From NCBI GenBank assembly GCA_016713565.1, contig JADJOX010000002.1, positions 62,001 through 126,000 on the forward strand: a DNA stretch of 64,000 nucleotides, given 5' to 3'. This DNA is from Ignavibacteriota bacterium (lineage in GTDB: Bacteria > Bacteroidota > Ignavibacteria > Ignavibacteriales > Melioribacteraceae). How positions within the stretch are numbered: position 1 is the first letter of the stretch; each line of letters opens with the position of its first letter. Shown piece by piece: positions 56,623 through 64,000 of the stretch. Made by a program: the position numbers and the translations under genes. The notes under the pieces were generated by a model that had not been told where the DNA came from, did not search any database, and saw nothing but the letters and a program-made list of their open reading frames with translations.

Positions 56623-56656
56623 TAAATTTTAAGCTTTTTCAAAAAATAAAAATATT

Positions 56657-58900
56657 ATGAAAAATAAAATATTTAATGCTGGTTTCGTATTTAAAACAAT
56701 ATTGATTTTTGGCTGCTATATTGGAATAATTGCACAATCAAATATAGATAGTTCACCAACCGATTTGGAAACGGTAAAAAAATCGGTATCGGTATTGCCG
56801 GATCAGCGTCAATATGACTGGCAGCAGAATGAGTTTACAGCGTTTATTCACTTTGGAGTAAATACTTTTTCCGGAAGAGAATGGGGAACCGGTTTTGAAG
56901 ATCCGAAAATATTTAACCCGACTGAGCTTAACACGGATCAATGGTGTGAAGCAGTAAAAGCGGCGGGAATGAAATTAGTCATTCTTACTGTAAAACATCA
57001 TGATGGTTTTTGTCTTTGGCAGACCAGATACACAGATCACTCAGTAAAATCAAGCGATTGGCGCGGCGGAAATGGAGATGTACTTAAGGAATTAGCTGAA
57101 TCGTGCAAAAAGTATAATCTAAAATTAGGCGTTTATTTGTCGCCGGCAGATCTTTTCCAAATAGAAAGTTCAACAGGATTATACGGAAACGGAAGCAAAT
57201 ATACGGAACGAACAATTCCGCAAAAATCAAATCGGGAGTTTAAAGATAAAAGAACATTTAAATTTATTGTTGATGATTACAATGAATATTTCATGAATCA
57301 ACTTTTTGAACTGCTTACCGAATACGGACCAATTTATGAAGTTTGGTTTGACGGAGCGCATCCAAAACATAAAGGCGGTCAACAGTATACTTATAATGCC
57401 TGGTATGAATTAATTCGTGAACTCGCACCGCAAGCGGTTATATTCGGTAAAGGTCCCGATGTTAGATGGTGCGGAAATGAAGCCGGAAATACAAGAGAAT
57501 CAGAATGGTCTGTAATTCCAATTAATGGCACAATTAACAATTGGACTTGGCCCGATATGACCGATGATGACCTTGGTTCTTTAAGCAAAATAAAAAATTG
57601 TTTGGAAAATAACGGATTTCTTCATTGGTATCCGGCGGAAACAAATACGTCAATTAGAGAAGGTTGGTTTTGGAGAGATGAAGCACAGTATGTTAAATCT
57701 CCACAAAAAATCACTGATATTTGGTACAGGTCGGTTGGCGGCAATACGGTTTTTCTTCTGAATATTCCGCCGAATAATAAAGGATTGTTTTCCGAACGTG
57801 ACGTTGACGTTTTGAAAAAGGTGGGAAAACAATTAAGCGAAACATTTGCTAACAACCTTGCCGAAGGAAGTTCGGTAGTTGCTTCTTCTCAAGTTTCTGA
57901 AAATTTCATTCCCGCATATATTATTGATGACAAACTTACAACTTGCTGGATGCCGAATGAAAATGATAAACAGCCGTATTTTGAAATTAAACTAAGAAGA
58001 AAAGAAAAATTCAACAGAATTTTATTCCAGGAAAATATCAAGGATTATTCTCAAAGGATTTCTCAATTTGAAGTTCTTGCGTTAATTGATGATCAGTGGG
58101 AAAAAATTGCGGAAGGAACAACAGTCGGTTATAAAAGAATTTGCAGCACATCAGACATATACACTGACAGAATTAAAGTGAAAATTATTGATTCCAGACT
58201 TAATCCTACGATAAACAATTTTGGTTTGTATTTTGAAAAAGTACAAGTTTCAAATCCAATAATATCAAGGAACAAAGCCGGATTTGTAAATTTAAGTTGC
58301 GAAACAGTTGGTCCAATAATAAAATATACAATCGATGGAAACGAACCGAATATAAATTCCATGACATTTAAAGATCCGTTTAATTATTGTGCCGGCGGAA
58401 TCATTAAAGCAGTCGCGTTTGATTCTGAAAATAACGTAAGTGATGTAGTTTCAAAAGAATTCGATATTTGTAAATTAAATTGGAAAATACAAAGTGTTTC
58501 AAGTGAGCAAACCGATAACAACGAAGCAGCAGCAAAAGCAATTGACGGAGATGAAAATTCTAATTGGATAACAAGATGGAAGCCAGATTCGCCAAAACAT
58601 CCGCATTATATTTCAATTAGCCTTGGAGAAAAATTGAAACTAAAGGGATTTACTTACACTCCAAGAAAAGAAATTGTAAATGGTACGATTAAAGAGTTTG
58701 CGTTTTATACAAGTACAGACGGCAATAATTGGAATAAAGTAATTCAAGGTGAATTCAGCAATATAAAAAATAATCCTGTTGAGCAGAAAATTTATTTTGA
58801 AAATGAAATTGAAGCAAGTTTTATTAAGTTGGAAGCTTTAAGTGAAATTAACGGAAATCCTTGGGCTTCCGCTGCGGAAATTGGAATAATTACAAAATGA
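56657..58900 (+). CDS. Glycoside hydrolase family 29 alpha-L-fucosidase (4) with chitobiase-type and discoidin domains
   Basis: The 747-residue secreted enzyme resembles the GH29 branch that prefers alpha-1,3/1,4-fucose. FTAFIHFGVNTFSGREWGTG opens the barrel, LTVKHHDGFCLWQTRYTDHS follows, and the nucleophile is Asp 232 in VWFDGAHPK. Further on are FGKGPDVRWCGNEAG and GGNTVFLLNIPPNNKG. After the barrel come a discoidin-like domain, a chitobiase-type segment (YTIDGNEPNINS) and a second F5/8-type C domain (DGDENSNWITRWKPDSPKHP). This last domain is of the ordinary discoidin type and differs from the shared CPxWH module of five other proteins here. It follows the PNGase F-like gene by 34 bases and would suit Lewis-type or core-alpha-1,3-fucosylated glycans. 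Confidence 0.92.
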   Translation: MKNKIFNAGFVFKTILIFGCYIGIIAQSNIDSSPTDLETVKKSVSVLPDQRQYDWQQNEFTAFIHFGVNTFSGREWGTGFEDPKIFNPTELNTDQWCEAVKAAGMKLVILTVKHHDGFCLWQTRYTDHSVKSSDWRGGNGDVLKELAESCKKYNLKLGVYLSPADLFQIESSTGLYGNGSKYTERTIPQKSNREFKDKRTFKFIVDDYNEYFMNQLFELLTEYGPIYEVWFDGAHPKHKGGQQYTYNAWYELIRELAPQAVIFGKGPDVRWCGNEAGNTRESEWSVIPINGTINNWTWPDMTDDDLGSLSKIKNCLENNGFLHWYPAETNTSIREGWFWRDEAQYVKSPQKITDIWYRSVGGNTVFLLNIPPNNKGLFSERDVDVLKKVGKQLSETFANNLAEGSSVVASSQVSENFIPAYIIDDKLTTCWMPNENDKQPYFEIKLRRKEKFNRILFQENIKDYSQRISQFEVLALIDDQWEKIAEGTTVGYKRICSTSDIYTDRIKVKIIDSRLNPTINNFGLYFEKVQVSNPIISRNKAGFVNLSCETVGPIIKYTIDGNEPNINSMTFKDPFNYCAGGIIKAVAFDSENNVSDVVSKEFDICKLNWKIQSVSSEQTDNNEAAAKAIDGDENSNWITRWKPDSPKHPHYISISLGEKLKLKGFTYTPRKEIVNGTIKEFAFYTSTDGNNWNKVIQGEFSNIKNNPVEQKIYFENEIEASFIKLEALSEINGNPWASAAEIGIITK

Positions 58901-58921
58901 TTAAAAAATTTGCGGGTGCTT

Positions 58922-61354
58922 ATGAAAAAAAGTTTTATTGTTTTTGCGATATTGTTAATAGTATTTTCATGTTCAAACAAAAATAAATTCTTTACAGTTG
59001 AAACTGAAAATTTTAGATTGTCGTTGGATGAAAAGGGAAAATTAACGGAACTTATTCAAAAAAATATAAATGCAAATTTATTAGTCGCCGATACTTCTTC
59101 ATACCTCTTATCAATAAAAAAAAATGACAGGATAATAAATCCCGAACAAGCAGTGATAAATTCGAATAAAAATGAAATTGAATTTACATTTTTAACAAAT
59201 ATCAAAGCTGTCATAAAATACGAAGCAAATGCTGATTATATAAAATTTGAAATCATATCATTTAGCGATAGTGACACAGAGTTAATTGTTTGGGGACCAT
59301 ACAATACAAAACTAAACAAGGTTATTGGTGAGACCGTCGGCGTTGTTCAAAATGATGATTTTGCGATAGGAATTCAATCGCTGAACGCGAAAACACTTGG
59401 CGGTTTTCCATGGACGAACAACGATTGCATGCCGCAAATTAATATTTTTGCTCAAAATGATTATACCGACCTCAGCGAAGAAGGCAAAGATTATGTGTTA
59501 TACAGAGTAGAAGCCGCTAAACCAACTAAATTCGGAAGTTCACTTCAAGCATATTGCAGAAATAGAAATAAAGAAAGAATAATTGATAACTTGGATCATG
59601 AATATTATATTTCTCCAAAATATAATGACGGCGGAATTATCGGCTCGTCAATCGCTTTATTCGGCAGTTCAAAAAATGAAATTTTAAATACAATTTCAAA
59701 AATCGAGATAAATGAAAAGTTGCCGCATCCCATGTTGGAAGGCGAATGGGGCAAAACCTCTAAATATGCCGCACGAGCTTATTTAATTTATGATTTTACA
59801 GAATCTACAATTTATAAAGCAATTGAACTTACAAAGAAAGCCGGCTTAAAATATTTATACCAAGGAAATCCTTTTGAAACTTGGGGTAATTTTGAACTAA
59901 GCAAAACAAGTTTTCCAAACGGAATAAACGGTTTGAAAAATTGCGTTGAAAAGGCAAACCAAAACGGCATACAAATTGGGGTGCATACTTTATCTAATTT
60001 TATTACAACGAATGATAAATATGTTACTCCGATACCGGACAAAAGATTGGGCAAAGTTGGATATACAAAAATTTCCGAAGATTTAAATTCTACAGTTAAA
60101 GAAATAAAAATAGACGATCCTAAATTTTTCGATCAGTACAAAAATAATAATCTTAAAACAGTTCAAATTGATGAAGAGCTTATAAGATATGAAAGATGCG
60201 TAAATGATAACGGTTGGAAATTGGTAAATTGTGAAAGAGGAGCTTTTGGAACAAAAAAATCAACTCACTCTAAAAGCAGTGTAATTTGTAAATTGGCTGA
60301 TCATGGCTATAAAGTATTTTTGACGGATATTGATTTGAGTTTGGAAGTTTCTAAAAACATTGCCGAGCTTTATAATAAAACCGGACTTAGGCAAATATCT
60401 TTCGACGGTTTGGAAGGAAATCGTTCAACCGGAATGGGAAATTACGGCGAAATCCTTTTTACGCAAAATTGGTACAACAACCTAGATGAAAATATTAAGT
60501 CAAGCTTTATTGCCGACGCAAGCAGAACAACACATTTCTTCTGGCATATTTATACAAGAATGAATTGGGGCGAACCTTGGTACGCGGGTTTTAGAGAAAG
60601 CCAAACCGATTACAGATTGAAAAACCAAGAGTATTTTAAAAGAAATTTAATGCCCGCAATGCTTGGCTGGTTTCAATTACGACCTGAAACTAGTCTTGAA
60701 GATATTGAATGGATGCTCGCCCGTTCGGCGGCGTTTGATGCAGGTTATGCCTTTGTTGTTAATGATATGTCCTTGGAGAAAAATAAAATTTCGGATGAAA
60801 TCTTTAGAACTATTGGTATTTGGGAAGAAGCAAGATTATCAAAATTATTTACCGATGAACAAAAAGAGGAAATGAAAGATCTAAAAAATGAATATAGATT
60901 AATAAAAGAAAATTCCAATAAATATGTGTTAACTCATATAAATTCATTCAAGTTTAACCATGTCAAAAAAAATCTTCAGCCGGGAGAGCCCGTCGCTTCT
61001 AAGTTTGAATTTGACTTAAATGAAAAATCAAATGATTGGGAGCTAATTATTCAATCAATTAATTCCGAAACAAAAGATATTTCAATTGAATTTGATAATT
61101 ATAGAAAATTAGTTTTGAATGTTGACTTAAAAGAAAATGAAATACTTAAATTTGACGGTAAAAATAAATTAACAGTTTATCAAGCAAATTGGAATAAAAT
61201 TAAAGAACTTGAAATTAATAATTTTGATTTGAAACTTGAAAAAGGTAAGCACAATATTTCATTTGATTGTAAATTTTCAAGCGGTGATAACGCCCAAGCA
61301 AAATTGGAATTAAGGTTTTTGGGGAATAATAATATTTTGCAATTAAAAAAGTAA
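58922..61354 (+). CDS. Lipoprotein with probable TIM-barrel glycosidase domain, unclassified
   Basis: The 810-residue protein has a lipoprotein signal (IVFSCSN) and a beta-rich N-terminal part of about 260 residues. A TIM-barrel-like domain then runs from about residue 275: LTKKAGLKYLYQGNPFETWG, FPNGINGLKNCVEKANQNGI, GVHTLSNFIT, LRQISFDGLEGNRSTGMGNY, and WHIYTRMNWGEPWYAG with many aromatic residues. A beta domain closes it. The layout resembles clan GH-D/GH36-like enzymes, and Asp in ISFDGLEG is a candidate catalytic residue, but I cannot name a family. The sequence does not look like GH29, GH20 or GH92. It lies between fucosidase 4 and the sulfatase. The frame starts at a TTG 12 bases earlier, but the ATG at 58922 begins the signal sequence. 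Confidence 0.82.
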   Translation: MKKSFIVFAILLIVFSCSNKNKFFTVETENFRLSLDEKGKLTELIQKNINANLLVADTSSYLLSIKKNDRIINPEQAVINSNKNEIEFTFLTNIKAVIKYEANADYIKFEIISFSDSDTELIVWGPYNTKLNKVIGETVGVVQNDDFAIGIQSLNAKTLGGFPWTNNDCMPQINIFAQNDYTDLSEEGKDYVLYRVEAAKPTKFGSSLQAYCRNRNKERIIDNLDHEYYISPKYNDGGIIGSSIALFGSSKNEILNTISKIEINEKLPHPMLEGEWGKTSKYAARAYLIYDFTESTIYKAIELTKKAGLKYLYQGNPFETWGNFELSKTSFPNGINGLKNCVEKANQNGIQIGVHTLSNFITTNDKYVTPIPDKRLGKVGYTKISEDLNSTVKEIKIDDPKFFDQYKNNNLKTVQIDEELIRYERCVNDNGWKLVNCERGAFGTKKSTHSKSSVICKLADHGYKVFLTDIDLSLEVSKNIAELYNKTGLRQISFDGLEGNRSTGMGNYGEILFTQNWYNNLDENIKSSFIADASRTTHFFWHIYTRMNWGEPWYAGFRESQTDYRLKNQEYFKRNLMPAMLGWFQLRPETSLEDIEWMLARSAAFDAGYAFVVNDMSLEKNKISDEIFRTIGIWEEARLSKLFTDEQKEEMKDLKNEYRLIKENSNKYVLTHINSFKFNHVKKNLQPGEPVASKFEFDLNEKSNDWELIIQSINSETKDISIEFDNYRKLVLNVDLKENEILKFDGKNKLTVYQANWNKIKELEINNFDLKLEKGKHNISFDCKFSSGDNAQAKLELRFLGNNNILQLKK

Positions 61355-61360
61355 CGTATT

Positions 61361-63441
61361 ATGGATAGAAGGCAATTTATAAAACATATTTCAGTAACAT
61401 CTGCCGGAATCGCGGTATCGCCGATATTCTTTAATAAATGCGCTTCGGATAAGAAACTTAATATATTATTTATAATGGCAGACGATCATGCGTATCAGGC
61501 AATAAGCAGTTACGGTAAAGGGCTGAATATTACGCCGAATATTGATAAACTTGCCGGAGATGGTGTAAGGTTTGAAAACAGCTTTGTAGCAAATTCAATA
61601 TGCGGACCAAGCAGAGCTTGCATGCTTACTGGAAAGTATAATCACATAAACGGAATGATAGATAACAGAACAACTTTCGATGGATCCCAGCAGACATTTA
61701 CAAAATTACTTCAGCAGCATGGTTATCTAACTGCTATTGTAGGTAAATGGCATTTGAAAAGCGATCCGACAGGTTTTGATTATTGGAACATCCTGCCGGA
61801 TCAAGGTGAATATTACAATCCTGATTTTATAGAAATGGGAAAAAAGAAAAGGATTGAAGGATATGTAACTGATCTTACAACTGATTTTGCCATTAATTGG
61901 TTGAACAAAAGAGATAAAAGTAAACCGTTTTGTCTTTTGCTTCATCATAAAGCTCCGCATAGAAATTGGATGCCCGAACCCGATAATTTAAATTTATATG
62001 ATGATAAAGATTTTCCGCTGCCTAAAACTTTTTTTGATGATTATGCGACAAGAAGCGATGCGGCAAAAGATCAGAAGATGAGAATAGATAGAGACATGTT
62101 TATTGATTACGATTTGAAAGTTCCGATTGATGAAATCGAAAGCTCCAAATTCAGCAATGAAAAAATAAACAATAATTGGTGGAAAAGTTCTTTTGATAGA
62201 ATGACGGAAGAACAAAAATCAATTTGGAATAAAGCTTACAATGATGAAAATGAATTATTCAAGAAAAGTAATTTAACCGGCAATGATTTGGCAAAGTGGA
62301 AATACGAAAGATATATTAAAGATTATTTAAGATGTATTGCGTCGGTTGATGAAAGCGTTGGGAATGTTTTAGAGTATTTAAAAAGAATAATTTGGAAGAA
62401 AATACAATTGTTGTTTATACTTCCGATCAAGGATTTTATTTAGGTGAACACGGCTGGTTCGATAAAAGATTTATGTATGAACAATCACTTAGAACTCCGT
62501 TAATTATTAAAATTCCCGGCGGTGAACAAGGAATTGTTAATAATCAAAATATGGTAATGAACATAGATTACGCGCCGACTTTTCTGGATTACGCCAATGT
62601 TCCTGTTCCAAAAGATATGCAGGGAGAATCGCTTAGGAAAATTTTAGAAGGAAAGAATCCTAAGGATTGGAGAACTTCAATTTATTATCATTATTTTGAA
62701 TATCCAGCTGAACACAGCGTTAAAAGACATTACGGAATCAGAACCTCAAAATATAAACTAATACATTTTTATTTTGACATTGACGCGTGGGAGCTTTACG
62801 ATCTTGAAAAAGATCCCGATGAAATCAACAATATTTATGATAACCCAGAGTACAAAAATATTATTGACGAACTTAAAAAAGAACTTCAGAAATTAAGAGA
62901 AAAATACAAAGATACCGACGAAACGAAATATCTTCCTCCAAAGAATATTAAAGTTGATCATAAAGGAATCGGCGGAAAAATTTCTTTCATTTATCCGTTT
63001 AGTAAAAAATATAACGGCGGAAATGATTACGCTTTATTGGATGGAATTGCCGGTCCGGCAAAAATGATATCCGGAGTTGATCTATCAATTTGGCAAGGTT
63101 TTGAAACAAATGATCTGATAGCAAATATTGATTTTGGAAAAATATTGGAATTCAGTAAAGTTAAAATTGGTTTTTTACAATTTCTTGAATCATGGATATT
63201 TTTACCCGAGTGGGTTGAAGTTTCCTATTCAGATAAAAATGATATAATTTTAGGTAGAGTTTTTAGAAAAGCCGACATAAAATCAACAAAAATATTTAAA
63301 GAAGAATTTATATTATCATTTGATAAAATTAAGACTAAGAATCTTAAAATTCATGCGAAGAATATTGGTATTTGTCCAACCTGGCACATTGGTTCGGGTA
63401 AACCGGCTTGGATGTTTTCAGACGAAATTATAATTGAATAG
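61361..63441 (+). pseudogene. Family S1 sulfatase with discoidin-like C-terminus, broken by a one-base frameshift
   Basis: Two frames together make one sulfatase. The first (61361-62443) carries a twin-arginine signal (DRRQFIK), NILFIMADDHAYQAISSYG, and CGPSRACMLTGKYNH with the formylglycine Cys at residue 81. The second (to 63441) continues NTIVVYTSDQGFYLGEHGWF, YEQSLRTPLIIKIPGG and ELYDLEKDPDEINN, then the discoidin-like module (about 62988-63438) with WQGFETN, SWIFLPEWVEVSYSD and CPTWHIGSGKPAWMF. Adding one A in the five-A run at 62380-62384 restores 693 residues reading YLKKNNLEENTIVVYTSDQG. Both halves are well conserved, so this may be a sequencing error in a homopolymer or a very recent lesion. 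If intact it would desulfate GlcNAc- or fucose-type sugars. Confidence 0.85.
62380..62384 (+). other. Frameshift site in poly-A run of the sulfatase gene
   Basis: Five A bases followed by GAATAATTTGGAAG. One extra A joins EYLK to NNLEENTIVV in a single frame. The first frame otherwise reads through to a stop at 62443 with non-sulfatase residues after 62385. Confidence 0.8.
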
Positions 63442-63483
63442 TTACAATTAAATTTATTTTAACAAAACTTATATAGGTGAAAA

Positions 63484-64000
63484 ATGAAACTTAAAACAAT
63501 CCCGATATTTTTAACTTTTCTTGTAATGGGTGTTGCAGACGCAATGGGACCAATGGCAAGCGCGGTTGAAAAAAATTATGAATTAAGCGCAGTTGTCGCT
63601 ACGCTGTTAACTTTTTTTGTTTTTATTGCTTTTGCTGTTTTTAGTGTACCGGGCGGAGTATTAGCCGCGCGCGTTGGAAAAAAGAATTTACTTCTGCTGG
63701 GTTTAGGATTGAATATAGTTGCAATGGCAATCCCTACATTTATCGATCCCGGATTCACTCTTCTTGTAATTTGTATTTTCTTGCTTGGAATAGGAACAAC
63801 ATTTCTTCAAGTTGCCGGTAATCCTATAATGTATGATGTAAGTGACGAAGGAAAATACAGCAGAAACCTTGCTTTAGCTCAAGGGATTAAAGGACTCGGA
63901 TCCTCAGGTTCAGCATATTTGGTTGGGTTGGTTTTAATTCTTCCAATTTTTGCAACAATGGGCTGGCGAGGTGTTTTCCCGGTATTTCTGTTATTTATGA
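63484..64000 (+). CDS. FucP-like MFS sugar permease, 3' end outside the window
   Basis: The frame opens at the ATG at 63484, with AGGTGA six to ten bases upstream, and stays open to the window end (172 complete codons). The N-terminal half of a major facilitator transporter is visible: MKLKTIPIFLTFLVMGVADA, then TLLTFFVFIAFAVFSVPGGV and ARVGKKNLLLLGLGLN around the loop 2-3 motif, and GIGTTFLQVAGNPIMYDVSD with NLALAQGIKGLGSS, similar to the FucP/GluP branch. It lies 42 bases after the sulfatase gene and probably ends or continues the same operon. It differs from the FucP at 6906, so the locus has a permease at each end. The substrate could be another liberated sugar such as mannose, galactose or GlcNAc; that is a guess. 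Confidence 0.85.
   Translation, partial: MKLKTIPIFLTFLVMGVADAMGPMASAVEKNYELSAVVATLLTFFVFIAFAVFSVPGGVLAARVGKKNLLLLGLGLNIVAMAIPTFIDPGFTLLVICIFLLGIGTTFLQVAGNPIMYDVSDEGKYSRNLALAQGIKGLGSSGSAYLVGLVLILPIFATMGWRGVFPVFLLFM

Noticed and set aside
62392..63441. Separate gene starting at TTG 62392
   Set aside because: Its first residues continue the sulfatase motif order of the preceding frame, and one added base joins them; it has no own signal peptide or catalytic Cys motif.

Overview
The window is AT-rich, densely coded DNA from a Bacteroidota/Ignavibacteria-like bacterium. This placement rests on Por-type (T9SS) C-terminal sorting domains of the NYPNPFNP type, TonB-dependent receptors with a carboxypeptidase-like N-terminal domain, many lipoproteins, and mostly weak Shine-Dalgarno sites. 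I saw no tRNA, rRNA, CRISPR array, insertion sequence or phage gene.

Region 1 (1-5765, + strand) is a catabolic operon. It has the tail of an unidentified gene that may be a microcompartment cargo protein, a divergent acetate-kinase-family enzyme, LutABC lactate oxidation proteins and rhamnulokinase. This fits the end of a fucose/rhamnose route in which 6-deoxysugars give lactaldehyde, then lactate, then pyruvate. Region 2 (5827-16316) is sensing and uptake: a LacI-family regulator, a FucP-type permease, two tandem TonB receptors sharing an almost identical 1-kb 5' part, and an abundant-looking secreted protein followed by a clear intrinsic terminator. No SusD-like gene is present.

Region 3 (16349-64000) is a large glycan-degradation locus in several transcription units. 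The + units hold GH18, a C69 peptidase, GH125, GH92, a CBM9-like protein, an esterase-like hydrolase and a GH78-like enzyme (16349-30175); GH110 (40183-42057); and transglutaminase-like, beta-helix/PDZ, PNGase F-like, GH29, an unclassified TIM-barrel lipoprotein, a frameshifted sulfatase and the start of a second FucP-like permease (51335-64000). The - units hold a deacetylase-like T9SS protein, a GH123-like protein, a sulfatase and GH95 (37332-30168); GH2 (39969-37480); and GH20, three GH29 and a DUF4838 protein (51011-42062).

Read together, the locus looks like a system for deglycosylating fucosylated, probably sulfated glycoproteins. A PNGase F-like amidase would release N-glycans. GH20, GH29, GH95, GH110, GH2 and sulfatases would trim the antennae, GH92 and GH125 would remove mannose, TonB receptors and FucP would import products, and the rhamnulokinase/lactate branch would burn fucose-derived carbon. 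Four copies of a CTTACACGTGTAAG-type palindrome sit before the LacI gene, the second TonB gene, the deacetylase operon and the transglutaminase/PNGase operon, which suggests one LacI regulon ties uptake to degradation. Five enzymes of different families end in the same discoidin-like module. Enzyme families were assigned by eye from motifs; exact substrates are inferred.
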